Origin: Phycisphaerae bacterium
GTDB lineage: Bacteria; Planctomycetota; Phycisphaerae; Phycisphaerales; UBA1924
Reading direction: 5' to 3'
Length of the DNA: 64,000 nucleotides
Assembly (NCBI GenBank): GCA_022180725.1
Contig: BQMO01000019.1
Location: 1-64,000 of the forward strand
Part shown: positions 53,381-61,804 of the stretch, piece by piece
Position numbering within the stretch: the stretch's first letter is position 1
Layout: each line of letters starts with the position of its first letter
Notes under the pieces: generated by a model
Seen by the model: the letters and a program-made list of their open reading frames with translations, nothing else
What the model was told of the DNA's origin: nothing
The model's database searches: none
Translations under genes and position numbers: made by a program

Positions 53381-55087
53381 ATGTCCGAACCCACGCATCA
53401 GGCCCGGGGCGGCCCGCCCCGGATTGTCATCATCGGCGCCGGCCCCACGGGGTTGGGCGCGGGCTATCGCCTGAAGGAACTCGGGCACGACAACTTCCTC
53501 ATCCTGGAACGCCACGGGTACGTCGGCGGACTGGCCCACTCCTTCACCGATCCGGCGGGGTTCACGTGGGACATCGGCGGGCACGTCATGTTCTCGCACT
53601 ATTCCTACTACGACCGCTGCTTCGAGCGCCTCATGGGCGACGAGTTCACGCTGAACAACCGCGAGTCGTGGGTGCGGATGTTCGACCGCTGGGTGCCCTA
53701 CCCCTTCCAGAACAACGTGCGCTACCTCCCGCCGGAGGCGTGCTACGAGTGCCTCAGCGGACTGATCAAGGCGCAGGCGGGCAAGGGCACGGTGCCCTCA
53801 CCCGCGGCGGCGAGGAACTTCGGCGAGTTCATCGACGCGGTCTTCGGCGAGGGCATCGCCAGGCACTTCATGAGGCCGTATAACTTCAAGGTCTGGGCTT
53901 ATCCCCCCGAGCGGATGAACAAGGAGTGGATCGGGGAGCGTGTCGCAGTGATCGACACCGACCGGGCGCTGCGCAACGTCGTGCTGGGGAAGGACGACTT
54001 CGGCTGGGGGCCCAACAACCAGTTCAAGTTCCCGCTGAAGGGCGGCACGGGCGAGTTCTATCGTCGATTCGGGCCGGTGCTCGGGCTTACGAAGGATGGC
54101 CGCGAGCAGCCGGGATCGCACATCCGACTGAACGCGGCGGTGGCGTCGATCGACGCGGACGCGAAGGTGGTGACGCTCGCCGACGGCCATACCGAGCCGT
54201 ACGACCACCTCCTCTCGACGATTCCCCTCGACGTGCTCTTCGCGAAGGTGCTTCGGACGCGCGACGCGTCGTTCCCCGCGACGGCGCGGGCGGCGTCGGG
54301 GCTTCTCCATTCGGCGGGGTACATGGTGGGCCTCGGCCTCAAGAGCCGCGTGCCCGGCGGGGGGACGCCCGATACAAAGAGTTGGATGTACTTCCCCGAG
54401 GACAACTGCCCGTTCTACCGCGTGACGTACCTCTCGAACTACTCGCCCTTCATGACCCCCGACAAGGACCACTACTACTCGCTGCTGTGCGAGGTATCGG
54501 AGAGCAGCGCCAAGCCCACGCCGGGCGCGAACGGGCAGAATCCCGACGCGGTGATCGAGGACTGCGTCCGCGGGCTGGAGAACGCCGGGCTGCTGGCGCC
54601 GGGCGAGCGGGCGAACATCGTGTCGCGCTGGTGCTACTACGCGGACTACTCGTACCCCACGCCGAGCGTCGAGCGGGATGAAATTCTGACGCGGGTCATT
54701 CCATGGCTCGAGGCACGGGGCATCGCCAGCCGGGGACGCTTCGGGATGTGGAAGTACGAGGTCGCCAACACCGACCACTCGCTGATGCAGGGGGTCGAGT
54801 GGGTGAATCGGCTGCTGCGCGGCGAGCCGGAAACAACCATCGGCATGACGTACACCGTGACCGAGGACGGCCGCAACGCCGCGGTGCACGAGCGACCGGC
54901 CCACGCCGGCAGCGGGGAGAAGCGGCTGAAGTCCCCCGGCCCGGGCGCGGGTGTGCATGTCGCGAGGGATTCGCACGTGAACGGCGGGACGAAGTGCGAC
55001 GCGACGCGTGCGCACCCGGCCCCCGTCGGCGACATTCCCGCGGGCGAAGTGGGTGAGGACGAGGTGGGGATCACGGGGCGTTCGTAG
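53381..55087 (+). CDS. UDP-galactopyranose mutase-like FAD oxidoreductase
   Basis: The 568-residue protein opens with an FAD-binding Rossmann motif, RIVIIGAGPTGLGAGYRL at about 14-31, then LERHGYVGGLAHSF and GFTWDIGGHVMFSHYSYYD, as in UDP-galactopyranose mutase-like and protoporphyrinogen-oxidase-like flavoproteins. RPYNFKVWAYPPERM near 166 and LKGGTGEFYRRF near 222 are further family segments. It likely acts on a nucleotide sugar or a polyprenyl/glycan substrate, which is inference. The last 60 residues are low complexity and unlike the family. AGGAG precedes ATG 53381 by 5 nt, and TACGAT lies at 53328-53333. Its stop overlaps the end of the convergent DUF2339 gene by 17 bases. Confidence 0.87.
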   Translation: MSEPTHQARGGPPRIVIIGAGPTGLGAGYRLKELGHDNFLILERHGYVGGLAHSFTDPAGFTWDIGGHVMFSHYSYYDRCFERLMGDEFTLNNRESWVRMFDRWVPYPFQNNVRYLPPEACYECLSGLIKAQAGKGTVPSPAAARNFGEFIDAVFGEGIARHFMRPYNFKVWAYPPERMNKEWIGERVAVIDTDRALRNVVLGKDDFGWGPNNQFKFPLKGGTGEFYRRFGPVLGLTKDGREQPGSHIRLNAAVASIDADAKVVTLADGHTEPYDHLLSTIPLDVLFAKVLRTRDASFPATARAASGLLHSAGYMVGLGLKSRVPGGGTPDTKSWMYFPEDNCPFYRVTYLSNYSPFMTPDKDHYYSLLCEVSESSAKPTPGANGQNPDAVIEDCVRGLENAGLLAPGERANIVSRWCYYADYSYPTPSVERDEILTRVIPWLEARGIASRGRFGMWKYEVANTDHSLMQGVEWVNRLLRGEPETTIGMTYTVTEDGRNAAVHERPAHAGSGEKRLKSPGPGAGVHVARDSHVNGGTKCDATRAHPAPVGDIPAGEVGEDEVGITGRS

Positions 55088-57395
55088 GGTCGGCAGGCCT
55101 GGGCTTGTTCACCTTGGCGTAGACGACGGCGACGCCGAGCATGAGCAGACCCAGGGCGAGGAAACTGGCGATGCGCCACGCTTGCCCGACGCCGGCGAGG
55201 TCGTAGGCGACGACCTTGACGCCCGCGATGCCCAGCAGCGCCAGCCCGGCGTGGCGCGACCAGGCGCGTTTCAGCATGAAGCCCGCGGCGAGCAGCCCGA
55301 CGGCGAAGACGCCCCACCACATGGAGACCGCGGCACGCTGGGCCGTCTGATCGGCGAACTCGCGGCGGACGATGCGGCCGGCCTCGAGCGAGGTATCGGC
55401 GAAGAAAAGGACGAGCGCGAAGATGAGCGCGAGCAGGGCGAAGGCGGTTCCCGTGCCCCCTTCTCGACGAACCCACCACGACATCCCCGCCCATACCGCG
55501 ACGAGGGCAAGTGCTGTCTGGAACCCGGCGAACATGAGTGGGGAGGCGACGGTGGGCCAGAGGTCCGTGCATTCAGTGAAGATCCACAGCACCAGGGGCG
55601 CCCCGAGCAGGAGCGTGGCCACGAGATCGGGTCGTGCGCCGCGCACCAGCGGGCGCAGGGCGGCGAACACGGCGAGCAGTCCTGTCCAAAGGAGTATTTG
55701 GGAGCGAGGGTCGTTGTCGTGATAGGCCGTGCCGCCCACGAGCAGAACACCGGCGAGCACACCGCAGAGGATGCGGAGCACGTGCGGCGCCGCGGCGGGG
55801 AGCGCGAGGCGCGACGCGACGAGCCAGAGGGCGCAGGCCACGAGCATGAGGGCGGTCCAGGCGGTCAGGTGCAGGCCCCACAGGTCAACCGTGCCCAGGC
55901 CCATCGAGGCATGCCAGGCGTCGTAGAACGCGAGCCGCCCCGAGCCGATGAGAAGCAGCCCGAGCGCGAACAGACGCAGGCCCAGAAGATTCGTGCGCCA
56001 CGCGGCGAGCATGGCGCCCAGCGCGAGAGCGAGCCAGGCGATGGCCTCGGCCGGGCCGGAGAGCGCCAACGCTAACGCCACCGCACCCAAACTGGCGGCC
56101 TGAAGCGCAAGGACCGATCCGAGGCGTTCGGCGGCCCGGCGCGGGCGATCGAGAAAGACCGTGGGCGAGCCGCACGCGAGCATCGCCGCCCCGGCCGCAG
56201 CCACGCATGCGATGAGCGTCGGAAGATACTCGGGCACGATCGGCCCGGTCGCGCCGAGGTTCGCGTCGTGCACCGCGCCCGTGCCGAGCAGGCCCAGCCA
56301 CGCTGAGAGGAGCATGCTCCCCGCGAGCGCCAGGCCTTCAAAGAACCGCCCGGCGGTGCCCACGCCCGACCACACGCCCCGTCGGGACGAGACGATGAGT
56401 TCGCCCTGGAGCATGGCCCACGCCACGAGGAGGAAGGCGATTTTGCCGTAGAGGTCCGCGTCGCTCCACCCGGCCCATGGGGCGCCCAGCAGCATGGTGC
56501 CCAGCCAGACAACCACGCGTACGGCGTGGAAGCCACGCCCACCCAGCCACGTCACGCCAAGCCCGATGCCCGCGAGCACCATGAGGTAGACGGGATAGAC
56601 CCAGTCGGTGGAGGGGGCGTCGTGCATGAGGAGCGGTGCGGCGTAGCCCCCCAGCAGCGCGACGATCGAGACGGCGGCGAGTCGCGAGCGCAGCCCGATG
56701 CCGATGCCGAGCACCGCGGTGGCGGCGAGGAGCACGAAGCACCACGCGGGGGGGAGCAGGTCGTACAGCCGCCACGCCGCGTAGACGGAAACGTAGATGG
56801 AACCCAGCCCGGCGGCGTATCCCCCGAAGGCGGTCCAGGCGTTGAGGCGTTTGCGCAGGAACTCCGCCGCCCCGAGGAGGAGCAGGCCGAAGAGCGCACC
56901 GGAGATACACCGGGCCGCGGGTGAAATGTGCAGCCAGCCCTCGTCGTACGCCAGTTTTACGAACAGGGCGATGGCGACAACCACGGCGAGGGCGCCGAGC
57001 ACCGCGTACCAGCGTCCGCCGATAAGCCGCTCGAGGTCGCCCAGCCCGCCAGGCTTGGATGGCTTGGAGGCTTTCGGGAGTTGAGGCGGCGTGGCGGGGG
57101 CGTCCACGTCGGGAACCCAGGTGCGGTCGAGGTCGTCAGCGGCATCGGACAAGGCGGCCCTTGCGGCGATCGGCGCGATCGTGGGGTCGGAAGCCGCGGG
57201 GAGCGTCGGGAGGCTCGGCGGAAGGGTCGGTGGTGTCGTTCCGGACGGGGACGCGTGGGGAGGTATCGGTGAAACAGTCGGAAGGATCGGGGGGGCGGTC
57301 GGCGTCGGGAGTACTCCCAACCTTTGCTCAAGTTCGTACACCCGCTGGCGCAGGTCGGCGACTTCGCGTTGTACGGCATTGAGTTCGCGACGCAT
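55071..57395 (-). CDS. DUF2339 polytopic membrane protein
   Basis: The 774-residue protein begins with a coiled coil (MRRELNAVQREVADLRQRVYELEQ, residues about 3-28; quoted in part), a Pro/Thr-rich linker to about residue 100, then a short LERLIGGRWYAVLGALAVVVAIALF segment and roughly 20 hydrophobic helices to the end. WYAVLGALAVVVAI...FVKLAYDEGW is the DUF2339 signature. The family is widespread and has no known function. ATG 57395 is chosen because a consensus-like promoter sits just upstream and GGAGGG is 3 nt before it; GTG 57419 would fall in the -10 region. A perfect palindrome overlaps the -10, so repression by a dimeric regulator is likely. Confidence 0.86.
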   Translation of the reverse strand: MRRELNAVQREVADLRQRVYELEQRLGVLPTPTAPPILPTVSPIPPHASPSGTTPPTLPPSLPTLPAASDPTIAPIAARAALSDAADDLDRTWVPDVDAPATPPQLPKASKPSKPGGLGDLERLIGGRWYAVLGALAVVVAIALFVKLAYDEGWLHISPAARCISGALFGLLLLGAAEFLRKRLNAWTAFGGYAAGLGSIYVSVYAAWRLYDLLPPAWCFVLLAATAVLGIGIGLRSRLAAVSIVALLGGYAAPLLMHDAPSTDWVYPVYLMVLAGIGLGVTWLGGRGFHAVRVVVWLGTMLLGAPWAGWSDADLYGKIAFLLVAWAMLQGELIVSSRRGVWSGVGTAGRFFEGLALAGSMLLSAWLGLLGTGAVHDANLGATGPIVPEYLPTLIACVAAAGAAMLACGSPTVFLDRPRRAAERLGSVLALQAASLGAVALALALSGPAEAIAWLALALGAMLAAWRTNLLGLRLFALGLLLIGSGRLAFYDAWHASMGLGTVDLWGLHLTAWTALMLVACALWLVASRLALPAAAPHVLRILCGVLAGVLLVGGTAYHDNDPRSQILLWTGLLAVFAALRPLVRGARPDLVATLLLGAPLVLWIFTECTDLWPTVASPLMFAGFQTALALVAVWAGMSWWVRREGGTGTAFALLALIFALVLFFADTSLEAGRIVRREFADQTAQRAAVSMWWGVFAVGLLAAGFMLKRAWSRHAGLALLGIAGVKVVAYDLAGVGQAWRIASFLALGLLMLGVAVVYAKVNKPRPADPTNAP

Positions 57396-57405
57396 AGGCC
57401 CTCCG

Positions 57406-57425
57406 TAGTTAGTATACACTAACTA
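57406..57425. promoter_or_regulatory. Perfect 8-4-8 palindromic operator candidate
   Basis: TAGTTAGT, ATAC, ACTAACTA is a perfect inverted repeat, AT-rich in a GC-rich genome, and it covers the -10 box of the gene reading leftwards. Its size and symmetry fit a TetR, GntR or PadR-type repressor. No regulator gene is adjacent. Confidence 0.7.
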
Positions 57426-57439
57426 TCGTGTACGGTCAA
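57411..57439 (-). promoter_or_regulatory. Consensus-like sigma-70 promoter of the DUF2339 gene
   Basis: On the minus strand TTGACC (57434-57439) and TATACT (57411-57416) are separated by exactly 17 nt. This is the best promoter in the window and starts RNA about 10 nt before ATG 57395, leaving GGAGGG in a very short leader. Confidence 0.8.
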
Positions 57440-57810
57440 CTCGTTCCACAAGACAAGACATTGGAGAGAAGCGACGAAGGGGCGTGGCAAAGCCGGAGGG
57501 ACCGAGAAAACGGCTGCATGGGGTGAGGAATCGGGCCTGTCAAGAGAAAATGTAGCGACTATTCCAAAGATTTTGCCCTTTGGGGTGGTTTCTGAGGCAG
57601 TTGTGATGCACATTCTGGGGCGGAGGGTGGGGGGATAAGACCGAGCCTAGGCAGGCCTGATTCTGCCCGAACTCAGGGTGTGTTCGGGGGGATGTTGGGT
57701 CTGCGCGAGGTGTGGGGTGAAGGTGGGTGCGAGCCTTGCGGGGTTGAAGCCGCGGGGCATCGTGGAGGGTCCGCCTTCCGGCGGACCGCGTATGTGAGGC
57801 GGTCCTGGCG
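57440..57810. other. Intergenic region between DUF2339 and the 57811 gene
   Basis: About 370 bases without a convincing gene. It is less GC-rich at 57540-57610 (for example TTCCAAAGATTTTGCCCTTT) and G-rich afterwards. It ends in the hairpin at 57768-57787, 23 nt before the next start. No known riboswitch or RNA gene was recognised. Confidence 0.5.
57768..57787 (+). promoter_or_regulatory. Perfect leader hairpin before the 57811 gene
   Basis: GGTCCGCC, TTCC, GGCGGACC forms an 8-bp stem with a 4-nt loop. It lies 23 nt before ATG 57811 and upstream of its weak GAGG. It has no T tail, so an RNA stabiliser or translation-control element is as likely as a terminator. Confidence 0.5.
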
Positions 57811-58479
57811 ATGAGTGCGCTTTCACGAAAACCCGAGATGCCCTTGCTGGTGACGGACTGGCAGGCGGACATCGTGCAGTTGCTCGACGAGAGCCACATG
57901 GTGGCGTGGTCCGAGCACGCGGCGAGGCGGACACAGTTCGCGGTGTCGCTGGGGCAGTTCCTGGGGCGGCAGCGCGACACGGAAGTGTGCGTCTTTTACG
58001 GGAAGTACATCACGGACCTGGATTCGTTCTGCTACCAGTTGGAGCGGGCCATCCCCGGGCCGGCGTTGGATCGGCGGCTGGACGGGCCGCGCGGGGCGGT
58101 GGCGTTGCTGCGGGCACGGGCTTCGTTCCGTGGGCGGCCTGAGACGAAGTACCGGTACTACATCTGGCACGATGCCGACGTGCTGTTGCGGCAGGACCAT
58201 GCGCTGTTCGGGCGGATCGTGGATGCGATGGCGGGGGTGGCGGCGGAGGCGGAGTACGTGTCGGACGATCTGCTGCTGATCCACCGGTCGGTGTACGTGG
58301 GATCGTCGATGCTGGATGTGTACGCGGACGACCCGCGTGGACAGTTCCGCGGGTGGTTCCTGGACGGGCAGGGGGAGCCGTTCTGGGAGGTGGTCACGGG
58401 GCTGAAGAGGCCGCCGTTCCTGAAGTACTGCATCGACCTGCTGGGTCTGGACGCCTCGGCGGCGCGCGAGAGCGCGTAG
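57811..58479 (+). CDS. Conserved-looking hypothetical protein
   Basis: The 222-residue soluble product is not one I can name. It has balanced composition and reads as a real protein: TEVCVFYGKYITDLDSFCYQLERAIPG near 57-83, TKYRYYIWHDADVLLRQDHALF near 112-133 and YCIDLLGLD near the end. A repeated pattern of beta strand then Asp-containing turn is suggestive of an alpha/beta fold, but no motif for a nucleotide or a metal is clear. No signal peptide or membrane helix. It is followed by a strong terminator, so it is a single-gene unit. Confidence 0.75.
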   Translation: MSALSRKPEMPLLVTDWQADIVQLLDESHMVAWSEHAARRTQFAVSLGQFLGRQRDTEVCVFYGKYITDLDSFCYQLERAIPGPALDRRLDGPRGAVALLRARASFRGRPETKYRYYIWHDADVLLRQDHALFGRIVDAMAGVAAEAEYVSDDLLLIHRSVYVGSSMLDVYADDPRGQFRGWFLDGQGEPFWEVVTGLKRPPFLKYCIDLLGLDASAARESA

Positions 58480-58497
58480 CGGTCAAACCAAGCGAGA

Positions 58498-58540
58498 GAG
58501 ACGGCCGCGACTTGCCGGAAGGCAGGCCCGTGGCCGTCTC
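58498..58540 (+). terminator. Strong terminator hairpin after the 57811 gene
   Basis: GAGACGGCC (58498-58506) pairs with GGCCGTCTC (58532-58540), with a smaller TGCC/GGCA stem inside the loop and a CGCGTTTCC tail. It begins 18 nt after the stop codon. Confidence 0.75.
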
Positions 58541-58796
58541 GCGTTTCCACCGGCAACGGCGTGATGATCGAGCCGTCGCGCGCGAGTTTTACGGAACATC
58601 GTGCGGGTTTCGCTCGGATATTCTCGGTCTTTCGAGAAGGTCTTGGCGGGTTGCCGCGAGCGCGGTAAGGTAATCCCGTCGATGTCGATGTTTGGGTCGG
58701 GCACGTCGCCATGTACCGGATTTCGGCGTGACCAGCGTTGAGAATCATTATTGAACTCGCCCGAGCCGAGTCGGGTTGTGTATCGAGAGGGAACGC
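58541..58796 (+). other. Upstream region of the multicopper oxidase gene
   Basis: No gene is visible. It contains an AT-rich island at about 58736-58755 with a Fur-box-like sequence, and CCCGA/TCGGG as a short hairpin just before the start. GAGAGGG lies 5 nt before ATG 58797. Confidence 0.5.
58739..58753. promoter_or_regulatory. Fur-box-like site upstream of the multicopper oxidase
   Basis: TGAGAATCATTATTG matches the 7-1-7 Fur pattern TGATAATnATTATCA at 11 of 14 arm positions. It lies about 44 nt before the start codon, a typical operator position. It is the only such AT-rich block near this gene. It could also be part of a promoter. Confidence 0.45.
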
Positions 58797-61682
58797 ATGG
58801 GTGTGCATCAGGGATGGGCGGGGGCCGTTGCCGCGGCGGCGGTGCTGAGCGCGATCGCGGCGAAGGCGGACGTGATCGTGATCGACGCGGCGGCGGACAC
58901 GACGATCTACCAGGACAACGCGGCGTACAGCAACGGGGCGGGCGACTACTTCTTCGCGGGGAACAACGCGGGCTCGCTCTCGCGGCGCGCCTTGCTGCGA
59001 TTCGACCTGAGCATGATCCCGTACGGTTCGACCATCCACGACGCCACCTTGACGTTGAACATGTCGCGGACGATGTCGGACGATCACTATGTGTGGGTGC
59101 ACAAGGTGCTGTCGCCGTGGGGCGAAGGTGCTTCGGACGCGCCGGCGAACGAGGGCGGCGGTACGGACGCGATGCTCGGCGACGCGACCTGGATGTTCCG
59201 GGTGTACTTCAGCGACCTGTGGCAGAACCTGGGCGGGGACTACGCGCCCACCCCCAGCGCGGTCACCCTGGTCGGGTTGGATACGGGCGCGTATTCGTGG
59301 AATGATCCGGCGTTGACCGCGGACGTGGCGGGGTGGGTCGCGGCGCCCGCGACGAATCACGGGTGGATCCTGATCGGCAACGAGGTGGGCGCGCAAACAA
59401 CCAAGCGGTTCGACAGCCGGACCAACCCGGCGGGGACGAAGCGCCCGAAGTTGATCATCACGTACACCCCGGCGGCGCCGATGGAGGGCGCGTGCTGCGT
59501 ACCGGGGCTGGGGTGTTCGGTGATGTTGTCGACGGCGTGCGCCTCGGCGGGGGGGACGTTCAAGGGGGCCAACACGGTGTGCGACCCGGACCCGTGCGCA
59601 CCGGCGGTCGGGGCGTGCTGCCTGCCGACGGGGGCGTGCGTGACGGCGACGGCGCCGCAGTGCGCGAACTACGGCGGGGTTTACGCCGGCGATGGTGTGC
59701 CGTGCGCCTCGATCTCGTGCCCGGTGCCGCTCACGCCGTTCGTCGATGAGTTGCCTTCGCCGGGCGTCATGCAGCCGGTGAGCGGGGTGCCGGGCGGGGC
59801 GGCGACGTACGCGATCGCGATGACGGAGTTCCTGCACCAGATGCACCGCGACCTGCCGCCCACGCGCGTGTGGGGGTACGACGGGACCTTCCCGGCCAAG
59901 ACGATCGAGGCGAGGCGAAACCAGCCCGTGCGGGTGAACTGGATCAACGACCTGCGCGTGCTCGAGACGGGGCAGTTGCGGACGGAGCACGTGCTGCCGG
60001 TGGACACGTGCCTGCACGGGCCGAACCAGAACGGCAGCGTTCCGTACACGATGGTGCACCTGCACGGCGGGCACGTGCCCAGCGAGTTCGACGGGCAGCC
60101 GGATTATGCGTTTCCGCCCGGGACGAGTTCGGGCGAGTACCTGTACCCGAACATCCAGCCGGCGAGCATGATGTGGTACCACGACCACGGGCTGGGGATC
60201 ACGCGGCTGAACGTGGAGATGGGGTTGGCGGGGCTGTACCTGCTGCGTGACGACGCGGAGGCGGCGCTGAATCTGCCGTCGGGCGCGAACGAGGTGCCGC
60301 TGGTGATCATGGACCGATCGTTCAACCCGGACGGGTCGATCCGGTACGCGGACACGGCGGTAGAACACTTCTTTGGCGACTTCGCGGTGGTGAACGGGAA
60401 GATCTGGCCTTACAAAGTGGTGAACCGCGGGAAGTATCGCTTCCGGGTGCTGAACGGGTGCACCAGCCGCGTGCTCACGCTGTCCTTGAGCAACGGGGCG
60501 ACGTTTCAGCAGATCTCGACGGACCTGGGGTTGCTGCCCGCGCCGGTAACGCTGTCGAGCCTGACGCTGGGGCCGGCGGAACGGGCGGACATCATCCTGG
60601 ACTTCGCGGGGTACGCGCCGGGGACGGAGATCGTGCTGCGGAACACGGCGCCGGCGCCCTATCCCGGGGGGGGCGGGGTGGAGTTGCCGCAGATCATGAA
60701 GTTCGTCGTGGCGTCGCCCGCGGGGCATACCGGCACGGTGCCGGGGAATCTGGTGCCGGTCCCGCCGATCCCCGAGAGCGAGGCGGCGCAGTTCCGCGAG
60801 TTCGTGCTGCAGAAGACGGTGGACACGACATGCGGGCACGGGACGATCTGGACGATCAACGGGCTGCTGTGGGACGACATCACGGAGCACCCGGTGCTGG
60901 GGACGACGGAGGTGTGGTCGTTCATCAACCGGAGCGGGGTGATGCACCCGATGCACATGCACCTGGTGAGTTTTCAGATCCTGGACCGGCAGGACTTCGT
61001 GGTGCAGGGCGGGGTCGTGGTGCCGGTGGGGCCGCAGGTGCCGCCGGAGGCGAACGAGGCGGGCTGGAAGGACACGGTGCGCGCGAACCCGTGGCAGATC
61101 ACGCGGGTGATCGCGCGGTTCCAGAACTTCGGCGGGCGGTTCGCGTACCACTGCCACATCCTCGAGCACGAGGACAACGAGATGATGCGGCAGTTCGAGG
61201 TGTGCGGCCCGGCGAGTTTCAATGCCGAGCCGGAGGACGAGCAGGCGTGCGCGGGGACGACGGCGATGCTGTACGCGCACGCCACGGGGACGTCGCTGAG
61301 TTACGTGTGGCGGCGGAACGGGCAGGCGCTCAGCGACGGACCCACGGGGACGGGATCGGTGATCTTCGGGGCGAACGATTACACGCTGCGGATCGAGAAC
61401 GCCGGGGGCGAGGACGGCGGGACGTACGACTGCGTGGCGACGAACGCGTGCTCGGAAGCGGTGAGCCGCGAGGCGGTGCTGACCGTGGTGTACTGCTGCG
61501 ACCCGGACGTGAACTGCGATGGGGCGGTGAACGGGTTCGACGTGGAGATCATGGAACTGGCGGTGGGGGGCGACTTCACCGATTTCTGCCAGGCCGACGC
61601 GGACTATAACCGTGACGGCGCGGTCAACGGCTTTGACGTGGAAGCGGTGGAACTGAGCGTCGGCGGCGAGCCGTGCCCGTGA
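58797..61682 (+). CDS. Secreted multicopper oxidase with DNRLRE, Ig-like and dockerin-like parts
   Basis: The 961-residue product has a signal peptide, then a DNRLRE/CBM96-like beta-sandwich (about 30-220), two Cys-rich repeats beginning GACC (about 225-300), and a multicopper oxidase core. Copper motifs are HLHGGH near 420, WYHDHG near 459, HPMHMHLVSF near 717 and HCHILEHEDNEMM near 784, giving type 1, 2 and 3 sites with a Met axial ligand. An Ig-like domain (about 805-893) and two dockerin-like calcium repeats (CDGAVNGFDVEIMELAVGG and NRDGAVNGFDVEAVELSVGG) close it. The CotA/bilirubin-oxidase type oxidises phenols, bilirubin or metals; the substrate here is unknown. Exported and probably surface-bound. 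Confidence 0.92.
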   Translation: MGVHQGWAGAVAAAAVLSAIAAKADVIVIDAAADTTIYQDNAAYSNGAGDYFFAGNNAGSLSRRALLRFDLSMIPYGSTIHDATLTLNMSRTMSDDHYVWVHKVLSPWGEGASDAPANEGGGTDAMLGDATWMFRVYFSDLWQNLGGDYAPTPSAVTLVGLDTGAYSWNDPALTADVAGWVAAPATNHGWILIGNEVGAQTTKRFDSRTNPAGTKRPKLIITYTPAAPMEGACCVPGLGCSVMLSTACASAGGTFKGANTVCDPDPCAPAVGACCLPTGACVTATAPQCANYGGVYAGDGVPCASISCPVPLTPFVDELPSPGVMQPVSGVPGGAATYAIAMTEFLHQMHRDLPPTRVWGYDGTFPAKTIEARRNQPVRVNWINDLRVLETGQLRTEHVLPVDTCLHGPNQNGSVPYTMVHLHGGHVPSEFDGQPDYAFPPGTSSGEYLYPNIQPASMMWYHDHGLGITRLNVEMGLAGLYLLRDDAEAALNLPSGANEVPLVIMDRSFNPDGSIRYADTAVEHFFGDFAVVNGKIWPYKVVNRGKYRFRVLNGCTSRVLTLSLSNGATFQQISTDLGLLPAPVTLSSLTLGPAERADIILDFAGYAPGTEIVLRNTAPAPYPGGGGVELPQIMKFVVASPAGHTGTVPGNLVPVPPIPESEAAQFREFVLQKTVDTTCGHGTIWTINGLLWDDITEHPVLGTTEVWSFINRSGVMHPMHMHLVSFQILDRQDFVVQGGVVVPVGPQVPPEANEAGWKDTVRANPWQITRVIARFQNFGGRFAYHCHILEHEDNEMMRQFEVCGPASFNAEPEDEQACAGTTAMLYAHATGTSLSYVWRRNGQALSDGPTGTGSVIFGANDYTLRIENAGGEDGGTYDCVATNACSEAVSREAVLTVVYCCDPDVNCDGAVNGFDVEIMELAVGGDFTDFCQADADYNRDGAVNGFDVEAVELSVGGEPCP

Positions 61683-61728
61683 ACGATTGATCCTCAAGGG
61701 GGATGTGACCGCGGTGATCGAGCTGCGG

Positions 61729-61748
61729 CGGTTACGCCACGGTTACGC
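61729..61748 (+). repeat. Tandem CGGTTACGC repeat with 11-bp period
   Basis: CGGTTACGC occurs at 61729-61737 and 61740-61748, 11 bp apart. Direct repeats one helical turn apart are typical of OmpR/PhoB-type regulator sites. It lies about 60 nt before the VWA gene start. Confidence 0.4.
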
Positions 61749-61773
61749 ACACGGGGCGTGGTGGCGCGTATCA

Positions 61774-61798
61774 CCTTGGGTCGGACATACCCAAGGAG
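61774..61798 (+). promoter_or_regulatory. Hairpin overlapping the Shine-Dalgarno of the VWA gene
   Basis: CCTTGGGT (61774-61781) and ACCCAAGG (61789-61796) are perfect 8-bp arms around a 7-nt loop. The right arm contains most of the AAGGAG Shine-Dalgarno (61793-61798) of ATG 61805, so the folded RNA would hide it. Confidence 0.6.
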
Positions 61799-61804
61799 CA
61801 ACCC

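Noticed and set aside
57395..57419. GTG 57419 as start of the DUF2339 gene
   Set aside because: It would lie inside the -10 region of the promoter; ATG 57395 has GGAGGG just upstream.
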